This document shows, in pieces, positions 53,190-64,000 of a stretch of DNA of 64,000 bases. The translations under genes were made by a program, and so were the position numbers. The DNA is from Anisodus tanguticus. Its lineage: Eukaryota > Streptophyta > Magnoliopsida > Solanales > Solanaceae. The notes under the pieces are model-generated. The model was not told the origin of the DNA and searched no databases. It was given only the letters and a program-made list of their open reading frames with translations. The stretch is taken from NCBI GenBank assembly GCA_034509755.1, contig CM067559.1:38894032-38958031 (forward strand). The letters are read 5' to 3'. Numbering within the stretch: position 1 is the first letter of the stretch; every line of letters starts with the position of its first letter.

Positions 53190-55303
53190 AATGCCTGATT
53201 ATCCGGAACCAGACGTTCCTGATCTACTGGACTTGGAAGTTGCTGACTATCCGAAACTTAATGTTCCAGATCTACACAACTCAGGGATTCTAGATGTTGA
53301 ACTGAGATGGAGCAAAGAGGGGACAAAGACTTGGTCCAGGCCTTCTAGCTTGCATGGTTGAGAATGAACCATGGGCAATTAACAAAGAATTGTCATCTCC
53401 AGAAGCACTGCTTTGGAAAGAAGCTACATAGAGAGAAATAGATTCCATCAGATAGAACCATACTTGTGTAATGGTTTACCTTCCTCCGGAAAAAGAACAT
53501 TTGGGTTGTAAAAGTGGATACTCAAATTGAGTACAAAGTAGATGGATCTACTAACGAGTATAAGGCTTCGGCTACTTGGACATGTGCTCCCCTGTGAATA
53601 GCTTAACATCCAAGGCCATTGCAGTCTTACTTGACATGGATGTTGAGACAGCCTTCTTAACCAGAGAGTTGGAAGGGGAGGATCAGCGTTGGTTTGTTGG
53701 ACTGTTGGGCTTCTTTCTGAACTTTCCTTTTGGTCCTTGAAATGTTTAAATTTTGGTCCTGGAAGTTTCAGATGAAACAAAAATAAAGAATCTGACAACA
53801 GAAACATTGACTCTGAAGTTAGAAAGCCAACAGTCTGAAAGTGGAAGTCATATTGAAACAAAGTTTCGATATGAAAAATATAGGCATCACAGATGACATC
53901 TTAGGAATTGGGATTTCTAAGACATCTAACGGACTGGTTTAATTCCAAACTTATTTGTGAGGTATTTGACAGTCTCGTTGAAGTCACCAATGGATACGAA
54001 TCATAGAATTGATTGGAATCATGGTGCACCCATATACCAGGAGCGATATGCGCAGGTCACATGTAGTTCAATGTATTTTACACACTACAACCGACCTGGT
54101 ATCGGCTTACAAAGTAGATCAGTTGAACTAAGGTTCACTCGTGATTCTGGAAATGATCGATAGAAGGCGTTAAATCGGATATGACAATATCTGAAATATT
54201 CGCTTATCTACGGATTATGGTATTCTGGATGTCCAATGGTTCTGGGAGAACACAGTGATGCAAACTGGACATCGGACTTGAAAAACACCAAAGCCACAAA
54301 TGGATGTGTATGGTGTGTCTTTGGAAATCCTCTAAGCAAACTTGCATCGGTCGATTCATGATGGAATCGGAGTTTATAGCTTTGGACAAAGCATGAAAAG
54401 AAGTTGAGTAACTTCACGACCTCTTAGAGGATGTCCCTTATTGGGAGAAACCCGTGCATTAGTCAGTTATACACTGTGACTAGCCAGTCGGCTTCAGGGA
54501 GGGCACGAATGACGGCATCTGGACATATTAGTCAGAGACATAAGACCGTTGGGCAGTTGATCATCACGGGTGTCACTTCCTTGATTACTAATAAAAAGAT
54601 ATAGCGGACCCTTTAACTAAGAGACTACCCGAAGATCAAGAGTTATGCATGTCTAGGGGAATGGACTTAAAACCCAAACAATACGAACCGTTGTGGTGGT
54701 AACCCAACCATATTGACTGGAGATCCCAAGAGTTTGGTTCAATGGAAAAACTAAGCTGTAAAAGGTTCAGTTGAGCGCTTCGATGGAAGCAAGAGCACTT
54801 CGGATTATGATTTCTGTAAAGAAACGTAAATCTAATGTCGTTGCCGCGATAGATGTTAAGTGCTACCTGCATGGTGTGTAAAGGTTAAGTTTCAAAACCT
54901 TTAACGATCCTCAAATGGTTGAGGTTAAGGTTTGGAAAACTTTTAATGATTCCTAACGTTTATGAAGCGGGGTATAGCAGGATATCTTATAGGAGATCAC
55001 CTATTTAAGTGCGAAGACAGGCCGCCTCAAATGAACGCACTTAAGAATCCAAGTGTGTTCACGACCACAACGGGCAGAACAATAAGAAGAAATGAATAAA
55101 ATTGGAGGTATTGTGTTGGTACCGTTGTCTTGACTTACATTAAACACTGACGGTTCAAGACACCACGTTCACCGCGCAATAAATAAGTCCGATAGTATTC
55201 AACTAGGGAAGGTTCAAAGCGGAAGCTACCTCTCCTGATGCAATATCTTTTCGCTGAAAGTAGGCACCTTGTGTGTGCGCCAAAATCTCTTTCAAAAGGG
55301 GAT
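53190..55303 (+). pseudogene. Pol fragment of the plus half: linker, RT and RNase H remnants
   Basis: The frame at 53190-53361 encodes the acidic integrase-RT linker with repeats of the type P(D/N)VPDL. RT is mostly unreadable. RNase H is recognisable at about 54258-54610 (SDANWTSD, then a degenerate MESEF, then ISQRHKTVGQL), with many stops. A purine tract CAAAAGGGGAT precedes the LTR. This half is much more decayed than the minus half. Confidence 0.8.
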
Positions 55304-56234
55304 TGTTGGAAATTTACTAATGTGGAATTAAGTTTATCTCATTATTTATGACTCGAACAATTGGGGCCCCGCACGTCAGAAACGTCTTTTCCACACACGT
55401 GCACTCGTAGTGCCAAGTATTGTAAATTTCGTTAGTGAAAAAAATATTGGTACGTAAGTAAATGTTTGAGACATAGAATAATGGACGGTTATTGGCTAAA
55501 TAACAAGTGTTCCATGTCGGTAAACGAAGGAAGGACTTTGCAAAGTGTAAGATGGTACGGGTCGGGAAGGGCCGCGGCACCACCCGGACGGAATTCCAAA
55601 AGTTTGGTTGATTATGGAGAGGTTTTGGAGCATTAAAGTGGCAGTTTTTCCTCCATAAATCAACTATTATTTGGCTACATTAATTGGTGAATTAAAGGAT
55701 CATTACATGGCATTTAAATGGCCACTACATGGGCACTTGAAGAGACCATTCTTACACAACTATAAATTGAGGCTTTTGGCTCAATTCTACACACACTTTT
55801 CAAGAACAACAATTCTGAAATTCTTGTTGCAAATCCTCTCCTCTTAGCAATCTTTTGTTATTTGTTTTCTTTGCTAGAATCACTTGTGTTTGCTTTGCAC
55901 AAATGATAGTTTATTGTTTTATCTTGGGAGATTATTGCTCGCTAACGTAAAAGCATATATATGGGGCAATCTTGTCTTAAAGACAGAATGTCATCACTCG
56001 ACTCAGCACAATTGTAACACTTTCAGATTTAGTGTCTCTTGATTCCAGGTTATCAAGATTCAAAGAGCTTTCTGCAATTGGTATAAAGATTCAAGACTGA
56101 TTCAATAACCCAACAAACTTGTTGTTGTCACAATTCTTATTTACTACAAGCTTGTTACTATTGTAATCTTTATTGTTTATCATTTCGAAGCACTTGTAAT
56201 AGTTATTTACTATTCCCGTGTTATTTATCCAACA
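55304..56234 (+). repeat. LTR of the plus half (931 bp)
   Basis: It runs TGTTGGAAAT...ATCCAACA. A TATAAATTGAGG box is at about 55760, and the U5 text is shared with 25425-25682. Confidence 0.88.
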
Positions 56235-56235
56235 C

Positions 56236-56376
56236 AAACTTCGTCGTTAATTCGTTGTTAATTACTCATAGCTAACATAATTTCATGATTATTCATCGCT
56301 AAGTAGGATTAGCAACGTATTTTGTTGTTTAGCTACAGAATTTGTTTGTCACTAGTTCCATTTTTTCTAGTAGTCC
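56236..56376 (-). mobile_element. Truncated MITE next to the plus LTR
   Basis: The reverse complement matches 44418-44560 (AAATTCTGTAGCTAAACAAC). The copy is cut at the LTR boundary, so the composite's right LTR inserted into or recombined at this MITE. Confidence 0.6.
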
Positions 56377-56399
56377 GGGGGATTCTAAATTAGGTGTAG

Positions 56400-56780
56400 C
56401 TTACCAAACATATGCAGCGCCAGTGCTCCTTGCTCCCGAGACATGTTATTGAATTGGCTGCCTCATACTTATGCAGATTAACGTTTAACAAAAGAACTCT
56501 TGCTCTACATCCAGCACGAACATACTCGTGGAGTTCGACTAAGCCCTACACGATAAAACACTATATATGTGGATATGATCCGGCACTATACATCCGCCAT
56601 GGCTACACTATTTTGACTGAAGTGGAACCAAATGAAGTAACGTCACTATGAGTGACAGTTCAGCTGACTTCAGACTTCATAAAGACTAGGATTGATGCTA
56701 TTTCATAAAGACTACAGATACACACATTACCTAAATGTATCAGTTGTCATGTCATTCAAATAATAGCGGAAGAGTAAATC
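56400..56780. other. Unassigned fragment ending in a copy of thioredoxin-gene 3' sequence
   Basis: An open frame at 56412-56651 of 79 codons matches nothing I know and has no neighbours supporting a gene. At 56705-56765, AGATACACACATTACCTAAATG and TTGTCATGTCATTCAAATAATAG repeat, in order and closed up, two parts of 45708-45968. Confidence 0.45.
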
Positions 56781-58900
56781 CTTTAAATGTCAAAACTCAA
56801 AATACATCATCGACAACCCTCTAAGTTTGTCAGTTTCTTTTCATGTAGACACCTAAACTAATGCAACAACCGATTAGAAACCTGAGCTTGAGTCCAAATG
56901 TATCTATTTGACACGAGGCACTCAAGTCTTTTGAAAAACTGTATGTTTGAAATCAATTAAAAATGTGGTTATTAGTCATGAGTCGCACAAATTTTATGTG
57001 CACATGGTGTTCATATCAAATTAAACAAATAATTAAAAATTAAAGTGAGTATATATATTATTTAATCATGACTAAGTGTTATATGTATATACGAAAGACA
57101 CTTATTTTGTGTTCATTAGTTTGAGATAAACACATAGGACAAGTATGTTTTTACCATATTTTCCGCCCCAATACTTTATTTTTTACTTTGTTTCCAGACC
57201 CATATGAAAGTGAATTAACACAATTTGTTGAAGTTGATAATATTAGCCATTTTGTAATTCGGATAGTGTAAGTACTTTTGCTGGCACGTGACAAAACATT
57301 TCTAGCGTTTATCCTAGCTCCCCTATCGATCTGCAATGACGCATGATATTAGTATATAAAATTTCTCTTTAGTAACAAAAAATGGTCATAGATTTTAAAT
57401 ATTTTTCACTTTATATAGAAATTATGGAGTTGTGTTTGATTATACTTTTTGCTAAGAATGTTTGAGGTAATATTCATGTTTAAATGTATTTAAATACAAC
57501 TTCAAAAGTGGAAAGTGAGTTGAAAAATAGGTTATTGTTGTTCTCCAAATTTGAAATACAGCTTCAAGTTGAATTTGAAATTTTCATGTTTAAACTCTGA
57601 TTTTCAAATAAAGTAAAAAAATTATTCCTAACAAAAATGAATAGTTTTTTATGATCAAACGGGTCCCATCGTAAAGACATAGTATAGTGAGATGTGCATG
57701 CTACTAATTGGATACTTTAATATCGGTAGGAAAATAAAACTTTGTTCCTAGTTTTGGGAAGATCTAAAGTAGATTTAATTAGGCAAAATACATAGACACA
57801 CATTTAAATTTGGCTTTAACTATATATCATATTGACACTTGTCCAATGATCAAGTAGATATCTCATGACTTGACACAGGTATGTCTCGTGAACACCCGAA
57901 TCCGGTAGACCACATGCGTGAGTTACAACCCGGATGACTTGAGAAATGAACAATCAATGAATGATACGTGTAATTTTATAAAAAAATAATCTTCTTTTTT
58001 AACAAAAATGGGAAGTTGAGTATGTTTCTCATACAAATTATGAACAAAGGAAGATTATGAGTATGTGTCTATTTGTTGCTGTTTACACAATTTTGTTGTT
58101 ACTTTCTTGGAATCTCTCCAAACCCGCCTTAGCTTCCATTTAGTGGCCTGCTCTGTATGCATAATGTGCTATTAAGGGTAGTTTGTAGAGTTCTATCAAT
58201 GGTGGTGGATTTTGGAAGCCAAGAAATTGACGACTGTGATGAGCAATAGCATGATGAATCAAAAAGTTTCCAGTACCTACGGTTAATTGCTATTTTCATT
58301 ACATTATTAGAAAATCACTATTTTTTTACTGAAAATTGTTCAGTTGCTTTTCCTATAGATATTTTGATTGAATCGGTGAAACAAGAAAAATTAGTAGTGT
58401 TTTCATACGAAAATCAGGAAATTTCTCAGCGTTTCAATATGAATCTCTTTCCCACAAGTGTTTTTTTTCAGTGAGCTGGTTAGATGAGAGTGAAGTGGAA
58501 AAAACACAGTTTCACACAAATTGTTCACTAATTTGTCGCTAGTAAATGTCTCTGTTTCTAATAGTGTTAACAGACAGTAATTAATTTCAAAATGAAAGAA
58601 TAACGAAAATAGTAGTGAGAGCCGACATAGAGTTGCATCAGCCGTGGATATAGACTAGGCTAAGAGACGAGTCAGCCCCACGAGTGTTAGTATCACTAGA
58701 AAGATCTTTATAACTTAGGATATTTCTTGTTTTATTCCCTTTAGTGTAAAAGTATTTTTACTTTCCTAAAGCTCATTCCTTGGATGGATAAAAAAGATTG
58801 TGTCTATAGAACGGAAACTTGCAGAAGTGTTTTTAGATCTCATAAAATAAGGCATAATTTCTAACAAATTTTTTCACTTCTTGACCGGTATTTTTCGATA
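56781..58900. other. AT-rich spacer with worn MITE-like text
   Basis: No gene is seen. The part at 57790-57960 and that at 56800-56950 share words on crossing strands (GACACTTG, GTCTCGTG) suggestive of one dispersed family. A TIR-like pair (TATTAGAAAATC near 58306, TTTCTAATAGTG near 58556) may mark a MITE of about 260 bp. Confidence 0.35.
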
Positions 58901-58903
58901 CGA

Positions 58904-59085
58904 AGGGGAGCCTTGGAGTAACTGGTAAAGTTGTTGCCATGTGACCAGGAGGTCATGGTTTAAACCGTGAAAACAACCTCTTGCAGAAATGTGAGGTAAG
59001 GCTGCGTACAATAGACTCTTGTGGTCCGGCCGTTCTCCAAACCTCACGCATAACGGGAGCTTAGTGCACCGAACTGTCATTTTAT
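58904..59085 (+). mobile_element. Full-length TS/SolS-family SINE
   Basis: AGGGGAGCCTTGGAGTAACTGG (A-box part), GGAGGTCATGGTTTAAACCG (B-box part) and the end TGGTCCGGCCG...GGGAGCTTAGTGCACCG fit the tobacco TS SINE. It carries about 10% changes by eye. It is non-coding and Pol III-derived. Confidence 0.85.
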
Positions 59086-60524
59086 GGTAGTTCACGATGG
59101 TCGTAAAGGTGATATTTTGGGTGAAGGATGTTATGGATGGAAGGTGATGAAGTTGTGGCTTAGTTGTAATTGTGGCTGAAGGGTGATGGTGGCTATGACT
59201 TGGTTGGGGAGGAAGAGTGAGGTCCACATAAAAAAAATTATATGCTCAAATTGACCGAGGAACAAGCATCATCAAACAGTAGAATACTAACATCTATGGA
59301 AAGAAAATATGTCTTAAAAAGTTTAAAATATTTATCTAAGAACCATATTGAGGACTTTATCCTGATGATTAACGATACTGTAATTTTATTTATATTTTTA
59401 ATTTATGATGATGTCATTAATTTGAAAAAATTAGTATATTTAATTTTGAGTTTGTTCTTATAGTCTAGTGTTTAGTTCTCTAAACATGTTAGAGTTGACA
59501 AACATTATATACATAAAAAGTGCAACATTTCAAATTTTCATAGAAGCCGATTACATAACACATTAGGAAAAAGCATAAAAAATACATAATACATAAAAGT
59601 GCATCTACTAAAAACTAAAACAAAAATACATTAAAAAATAAACATAACTGACAATGCAACATTTTACAAACAACAAGAAGAGTGAAGAGACCACAAATCA
59701 TCCTCTAAAATTCAGTTCTCTTTACAAAACATTTCTCTCATGTTGAGTGTTTCTAAGCTTATCATTGAAGTAATTTTTTTGTCTTTCGAGTCTTGTAGCA
59801 ACAACTCAAGATGGTCAATATTTTGTTCAACTTTCTTAAATTTAAATTGTATATCAAACTTCGCGGTATTTCTATCAACCGGAAGCTTTCTAAACCACCG
59901 TTTTATCAACGGGAATTATATATTTCCACCGAAAATATTTGCATTCACCATTTGCCTATAAAAATAACAAATAAAAATGCTGTTTTTGAAATTAAAACAT
60001 GTAGACAATATGATAAAGATTCTATAAAAAGTTGTAAAAAAATATTTTTATGGTACTTTACCATGCTAAAAAAGGGCAACCCGGGTTATTAGGGGTCCTG
60101 GATGTCTTGAGCGTATAATATTGACCGTACAAATAAACGTTGGGTTCTATAGAAAATATTGTGATTTTCGATTATTGAGACATGACTAATCTTTCGCCCG
60201 AAAAAAAAAGGGTGTGAAAATGGAGTTTCTTTAGCGCAATAATTTAACGCAATAGGTACTTTTATCTGTTTTAAAAAATTATCATAACCTAAGCAAATGA
60301 GAATAGACTTTCAGAACATTGAAGAGAAAGGGAATAATAATGACAATATCACCCATGAATTGGAAAATCTGAAGAGAATCTAGAATTACAGTGTGTGCTT
60401 TTGTGGTTTCAGCATAAGTGAACACGCACGTCAAAGGTCTTTTACTATTTTGCCCTTACATGAAGCTAGTTAAATAAAAAGCTAGATAGAAGATAAGGTA
60501 ACGTTAACAGTGCTGAAAGAAAGA
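59086..60524. other. Upstream region of the FGGY kinase gene
   Basis: AT-rich with no coding support. Short open frames on both strands are unconserved in appearance. The kinase promoter presumably lies in the last few hundred bases; no convincing TATA box is picked out. Confidence 0.4.
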
Positions 60525-60788
60525 ATGGCGAGCACCATTTCCAGTACTGCATGTTCATCCTTGTTCAGTCTGCATTTTAACAGTTGGAGGAAATTAAGTT
60601 CAAGAATGTTAGAGTCTAATGTTTTCTGCAAACCAACAAGGCCCAATATTTCTGCAAATTATAAAGCTGAAAATGGAAAGAAGCTTTATCTTGGTATGGA
60701 TTTTGGAACATCTGGAGCTCGGTATGCTCTTATTGACCATGAAGGGAATATTCATGCTCAAGGCAAGAGAGACTACCCCCTTTATATG
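60525..60788 (+). CDS. XK1: FGGY carbohydrate kinase, plastid xylulose kinase-1 / D-ribulokinase-like, exon 1 only
   Basis: FGGY kinases phosphorylate sugars with ATP; the plant plastid member (At2g21370, XK-1, from memory) is reported as a D-ribulose kinase. Exon 1 encodes 88 residues. Residues 1-45 are Ser-rich and basic, like a transit peptide. LYLGMDFGTSGARYALID at 54-71 is the family's first ATP-binding loop, with the conserved D-G-T/S residues. The exon ends in ATG before GTAAGT at 60789. ATG 60525 is the first Met of the frame; the sequence before it has no better start. A MITE begins 5-6 bases after the donor and a copia element follows in the intron. The remaining exons are outside the window. 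Confidence 0.85.
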
Positions 60789-60792
60789 GTAA

Positions 60793-61297
60793 GTTTGGAT
60801 GGTTGTATTGTATTGTATTGTATTGTGTCGTTAGTTTAAATATAATGTTTTATTGTTATTTTAATTTTAATGTACCGTATCGTTAAATTCTTATATTATA
60901 TTGTTAGTTTAAATATAATATCCGTTTTGATTGTAACTTTAATTTTATTGTATCTTATCGTTAAATCCATTGTTATATAACGACGAAAAGTCTCATTTTA
61001 TGTAACTACCGTTTTGGTGTTATCGCGCTGTTAGCTTATTTATTTTTTCTCATTTTGTCTTTACTTATTATCTAATAATCATATTTTATTCTTTATCATA
61101 CCTTTTTATGAGAACTCTATATATTGTATCATAATTTTCTTGTATGTTTATCTTTCAAATTGTTGATGTCTAACATTATATGACGGGAAACAATACAACC
61201 TATTCAAACATTGTAATCATCAAAATAATACAGTACAATATAATATAATATAATACAATATGATATATTATAAATAATACGTAACAACCATCCAAAC
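60793..61297. mobile_element. MITE at the FGGY kinase splice donor
   Basis: GTTTGGATGGTTGT and ACAACCATCCAAAC are perfect inverted ends. The inner arms are TATTG repeats at the left and ACAATATAATA repeats at the right. The flanking bases give no clear target duplication. The family looks like a common Solanaceae TIR element. Confidence 0.75.
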
Positions 61298-61457
61298 AAA
61301 GTGTAAAAGGGTGTCTGCAAAGTACTTGAGTAGTCGTTTATGGTAATGGGTGCAATTTTCCTAGAATGTTCAACTATATGTACATGAGTAGACGTAGTTG
61401 ATAAGCAGAAGCTCCCTTGAATCTTCTGCTTTCCGCAAGGATAGTTATGGCCGTCTC

Positions 61458-61928
61458 TGTTAACTAGTTGATTAATCCCTCTGTCCCAATTTATGTGTCA
61501 CTGTTTTCTTTTTGGTTTGTCCCAAAAACATGACACATTTCTATATTTAGAAACAATTTAACTTTATGATATGATTTACAACCACATATTTATATAACTT
61601 ATTTTGGACCACACAATCGTTTCTTTCTTAAACTCTGTATCAAGTCAAATGGTGCCAAATAAATTGGAACGGAGGGAGTAATTAGCAAGTAACTATGGTT
61701 GCTTAAGATGAGTTAAGTGTTTAAGTGGTTAAGAGTTAGTTATCATGATTAGTGAGTAGTATATAAACATGAGCTTGGTCATTATAGAGCTTTAAGCTCA
61801 TAAAGATATTTCCACAATGTATCAAATATTTATCTCTATATACTACCTTTCTTCCTCCTCACTTCTACTCTCTTTCTCATCTCCATTACTATACAATTGA
61901 GCTTCAATCTCCATTAGTGGAACTTACA
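61458..61928 (+). repeat. Copia-6 5' LTR with nested Stowaway MITE
   Basis: The LTR ends ACTTACA directly before the PBS and has a TATATAAA box at about 61749. Its start is set where TGTTAAC precedes the nested MITE, leaving about 265 bp of LTR proper. Confidence 0.6.
61475..61678. mobile_element. Stowaway MITE (204 bp)
   Basis: ATCCCTCTGTCCCAATTTAT and ATAAATTGGAACGGAGGGAG are inverted ends with TA on each side. The interior matches the fragment at 7765-7930. Confidence 0.88.
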
Positions 61929-61939
61929 TGGTATCAGAG
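61929..61939 (+). promoter_or_regulatory. Copia-6 primer-binding site
   Basis: TGGTATCAGAG follows the LTR directly and is complementary to the 3' end of initiator tRNA-Met. Confidence 0.85.
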
Positions 61940-62076
61940 TGTTGGTTACTAGCTACGAAAATCAATTGCAAAGTTAATACGAAATAAGCTAGCAAAGTGC
62001 GATTGATTCAATCGAGTTTAGTTGAATCCAAATATCGTGACTGAAAGCTAGGTTATTAACTACTCGAAGGTCTTCA

Positions 62077-63467
62077 ATGGCGGTTGATAACATCACAAAC
62101 AACACAAATACGACTGGTACAGATATGACAAATGTACATGCAGTTCATCCGAATGAAACAGTAACCGGTACAGCTACCGGAGCTATGACTAGTGGTAATT
62201 TCATCATCGATCACAATCATCCTTTATAGAGAACAGAGGTGTGTCTGTCTCGGGCAGAGCACAGAGGAAGGACAGAGAGCAAGAAAATTTGGAGCTTTTT
62301 TGGGTTTCGGGGAAAGCGAAAACCAAACAGTAAAACCGAGAAAAATTTGGGGGGGGGAGGGGGGTTGGTCACCGATGGTCGACGGAAATTTTTTTGGGGG
62401 GGTCACGGCGGCGGCACCTTTTAGGTTTTCTAGGTTTGTAGGATTTTGGCTCCTGATACCATGTAAGATTGTATTAATCTCCCTTGAGGAGCCTTTCTCA
62501 TTAATACAAATATATATATAGGTGTACAATGTTGAATCCTTCTATGCAACCAAATGACACACCATGTAATTCACTAATCTCAATTCAACTTAGTGGTCCT
62601 GAAAACTATGCTTTGTGGAGTCGATCTATGAGAATAGTATTGTTAGGTAAAAGTAAAATGGAATTTGTTGATGGTAGATATCCTAAAAGTAATTTTCCAC
62701 CAGAATTGCATGATTTATGGGAGAAATGTAATGTTGTAGTTTTGTCATGGATAATGAGTGTTGTGAGACCATGATTATTGAGTATTGTTGTGTATGCCTC
62801 GAGTGCTCATAAGGTCTGGTGTAATCTTAAGGAGAGGTTTGATAAAGTTAATGGATCTCATGTGTTTCATTTGCACAAAGAGATTCATACCTTTACTCAA
62901 GGAACTCAATCAGTCACAGATTATTTTTCAAGGCTAAAAGACTTGTGGACTGAAGTAGACGCAATTATACCTTGCCCTGGGTGTCCATGTCCAGAATGTA
63001 GGAGATTTCATGAGTATTTTAAATATCAGAGGTTGTTACCGTTTCTAATGGGGCTGAATGAGTCATATTCTCAGTCTAGAGGTCAGACACTAATGATGAA
63101 TCCAACTCCTACTGTAAACAAGGCATTCTCATTGATCATGGATCAGGAAAGTCAAAGAAGCCTAGCAAGTGGTGTACAAGGTGGATATATGTCAAGTGTG
63201 ATGGATGATGATGCTATGTATAACAGTAGGAATTTTGGCAACAAAGCATCAAGTAGTGATGTAAACAACTATAAGCCAAGGAAGGAACTCATACAGTGTG
63301 AGCATTGTGGGTGTAAAGGACATTCCAAAGAGGAGTGTTATAAGATTGTTGGTTATCCCTCTAAATTCAAGTCAAAGAAGAAAGAGAATAACAACAATGG
63401 AGGTGCAGTGTATTCTAACTATGCAGGGTCCAGTATCAACATCAGTCTAGAGGCAAGACTCACATGA
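62077..63467 (+). pseudogene. Copia-6 gag, interrupted by a nested fragment
   Basis: ATG 62077 opens an Asn/Thr-rich start of 50 codons that ends at a stop (62227) where foreign sequence begins. The capsid resumes at about 62529 (SGPENYALWSRSMRIVLLGK). A TGA at 62775 interrupts it at a place where this family usually has Arg. The rest runs to 63467 with zinc knuckle CEHCGCKGHSKEEC at about 63298-63340. The capsid and knuckle would have assembled particles and bound RNA. Apart from the insertion and single stop it is well kept. Confidence 0.88.
62229..62528 (-). mobile_element. Truncated LTR-element fragment nested in copia-6 gag
   Basis: On the minus strand the piece reads LTR end (...AATACAATCTTACA), primer site TGGTATCAGGAGCC, and about 220 bp of leader with runs of C. 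TATAG occurs at each edge (62225-62229 and about 62517-62521) and may be a 5-bp duplication. No gag of the nested element is present. Confidence 0.6.
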
Positions 63468-64000
63468 CAGCTGCACAATGTCAGCAACAGCTCAAGGGAA
63501 AAGCTCCTATAGAAGCACAAACTCAGTCTAGTCACAGTGGTTATGAGAGGTTCAACAATGCACCAGTGTCTTTATTCACTAGAGAACAGTTTCAGCAAAT
63601 TTTGCATATGTTATCTCAAGGAAAAAAAGCAGACTCAGAATCTTCTTCTAAGGCTGCTGCAGCAGGTAGTGTTATTGTTGTTGTACTATCTAAGTATGTG
63701 AATCAAGAGTGGATAGTGGACTCTGGATCAACAAATCATATGACACATCAAATAGATATGTTAGAGAATATTCAGCCTAGTCTTCAGACATACAAGAATA
63801 GAGTACATTTACCAACAGGAGTAGTAAATGTTTCACATACTAGTAGCTCAACTGATCTTAAGAATCAGAAGATATCTAATTATTGTATCTTCCTGGTTTT
63901 AAGTTCAATTTGCTATCTGTGTCAAAATTCACAGGAATTACAGTGTCTTGTGACATTTTTTCCTGACTTCTATATTTTTCAGGATCTTTATAGTGGTCAG
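63468..64000 (+). pseudogene. Copia-6 start of pol: protease, continuing off the window
   Basis: After a shift near 63455 the frame continues from gag into the protease, with WIVDSGSTNHM at about 63714. Its active site DSG is intact. A second shift near 63890 follows. The integrase and RT are not in view. Confidence 0.8.

Larger units (their letters stand above)
50415..56234. mobile_element. Head-to-head composite of two copia 3' halves
   Basis: A minus-strand half (LTR 50415-51342, pol 51860-53185) abuts a plus-strand half (pol 53190-55303, LTR 55304-56234) of the same family. Each half lacks its own 5' LTR, primer site and gag. The outer flanks ATTTA and CAAAC do not match, so it is not a single insertion with a target duplication. 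Self-integration, inverted recombination between two copies, or an assembly join could explain it. Confidence 0.8.
61458..64000 (+). mobile_element. Copia-6: copia element in the kinase intron, 3' part outside the window
   Basis: An LTR (61458-61928, start inferred from TGTTAAC) is followed by primer site TGGTATCAGAG, gag and protease. The 3' LTR and the rest of pol are beyond the right edge, so the target duplication cannot be tested. The frames carry one stop, one shift and an inserted fragment. Confidence 0.85.

Noticed and set aside
50415..56234. One copia element inverted by simple self-integration
   Set aside because: The two arms differ greatly in decay and no shared target duplication flanks the unit, so a single event is not supported.
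56412..56651. Open frame of 79 codons
   Set aside because: No family is recognised and the surroundings are MITE and rearranged DNA; kept only as an unassigned fragment.
62224..62529. Open frames of 101-109 codons on both strands
   Set aside because: They cover the nested LTR-leader stub; the same DNA open on both strands indicates chance.

Overview
This window is plant nuclear DNA, almost certainly from a member of the Solanaceae. The evidence is three intron-containing eukaryotic genes with plastid or mitochondrial presequences, a dense load of Ty1/copia retrotransposons with tRNA-iMet type primer sites, and several repeat families typical of nightshades (TS/SolS and Au SINEs, a TRIM, hAT and Stowaway MITEs). 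The species assignment is inference. There are no bacterial features, CRISPR arrays or operons.

Genes. (1) A complete four-exon adenylate kinase lies on the minus strand at 19854-23066. (2) A complete nine-exon thioredoxin-like AAED1/PRXL2-type protein lies on the plus strand at 27486-45666. The two are divergent and share a 4.4 kb upstream region. Their presumed Arabidopsis orthologues (At2g37250 and At2g37240 by recollection) have adjacent locus numbers, so this looks like old microsynteny. (3) Exon 1 of an FGGY carbohydrate kinase, like plastid xylulose kinase-1 / D-ribulokinase, lies at 60525-60788. The rest of that gene must lie beyond the right edge, because a copia element starts inside its first intron.

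Retroelements, left to right. Copia-1 (Angela/BARE-like, plus strand, 1-7519) is cut by the window edge and decayed. Copia-2 (Tork-like, plus strand, 8917-14651, target duplication CATTG) is inserted into a roughly 190-bp tandem array. Copia-3 (same family, minus strand, 29973-36077, target duplication CTAAA) lies in intron 1 of the thioredoxin-like gene. Copia-4 (Ale/Retrofit-like, minus strand, 38934-43968, target duplication GTATG) lies in intron 5 of the same gene. A Ty3/gypsy-like LTR remnant occupies about 46.5-50.2 kb. Two 3' halves of a copia family are joined head to head at 50415-56234. Copia-6 (plus strand, from 61458) runs off the window. A solo LTR of the composite's family lies in the shared upstream region (about 24634-25682).

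Small elements. Three or more hAT-like MITEs (two with exact 8-bp target duplications), Stowaway MITEs, a perfect fold-back element, a tandem TRIM nested in a Stowaway, and several SINEs or SINE fragments fill introns and spacers. All retroelement reading frames carry stops or frameshifts and are annotated as pseudogenes.

I see no undescribed multi-gene system. The most unusual structures are the head-to-head copia composite, the LTR-int-LTR-int-LTR TRIM array, a possible mitochondrial-DNA island in the copia-1 leader, GC-rich hairpin motifs recurring in unrelated LTRs, and a normal-looking host gene stretched to 18 kb by two antisense retrotransposons.
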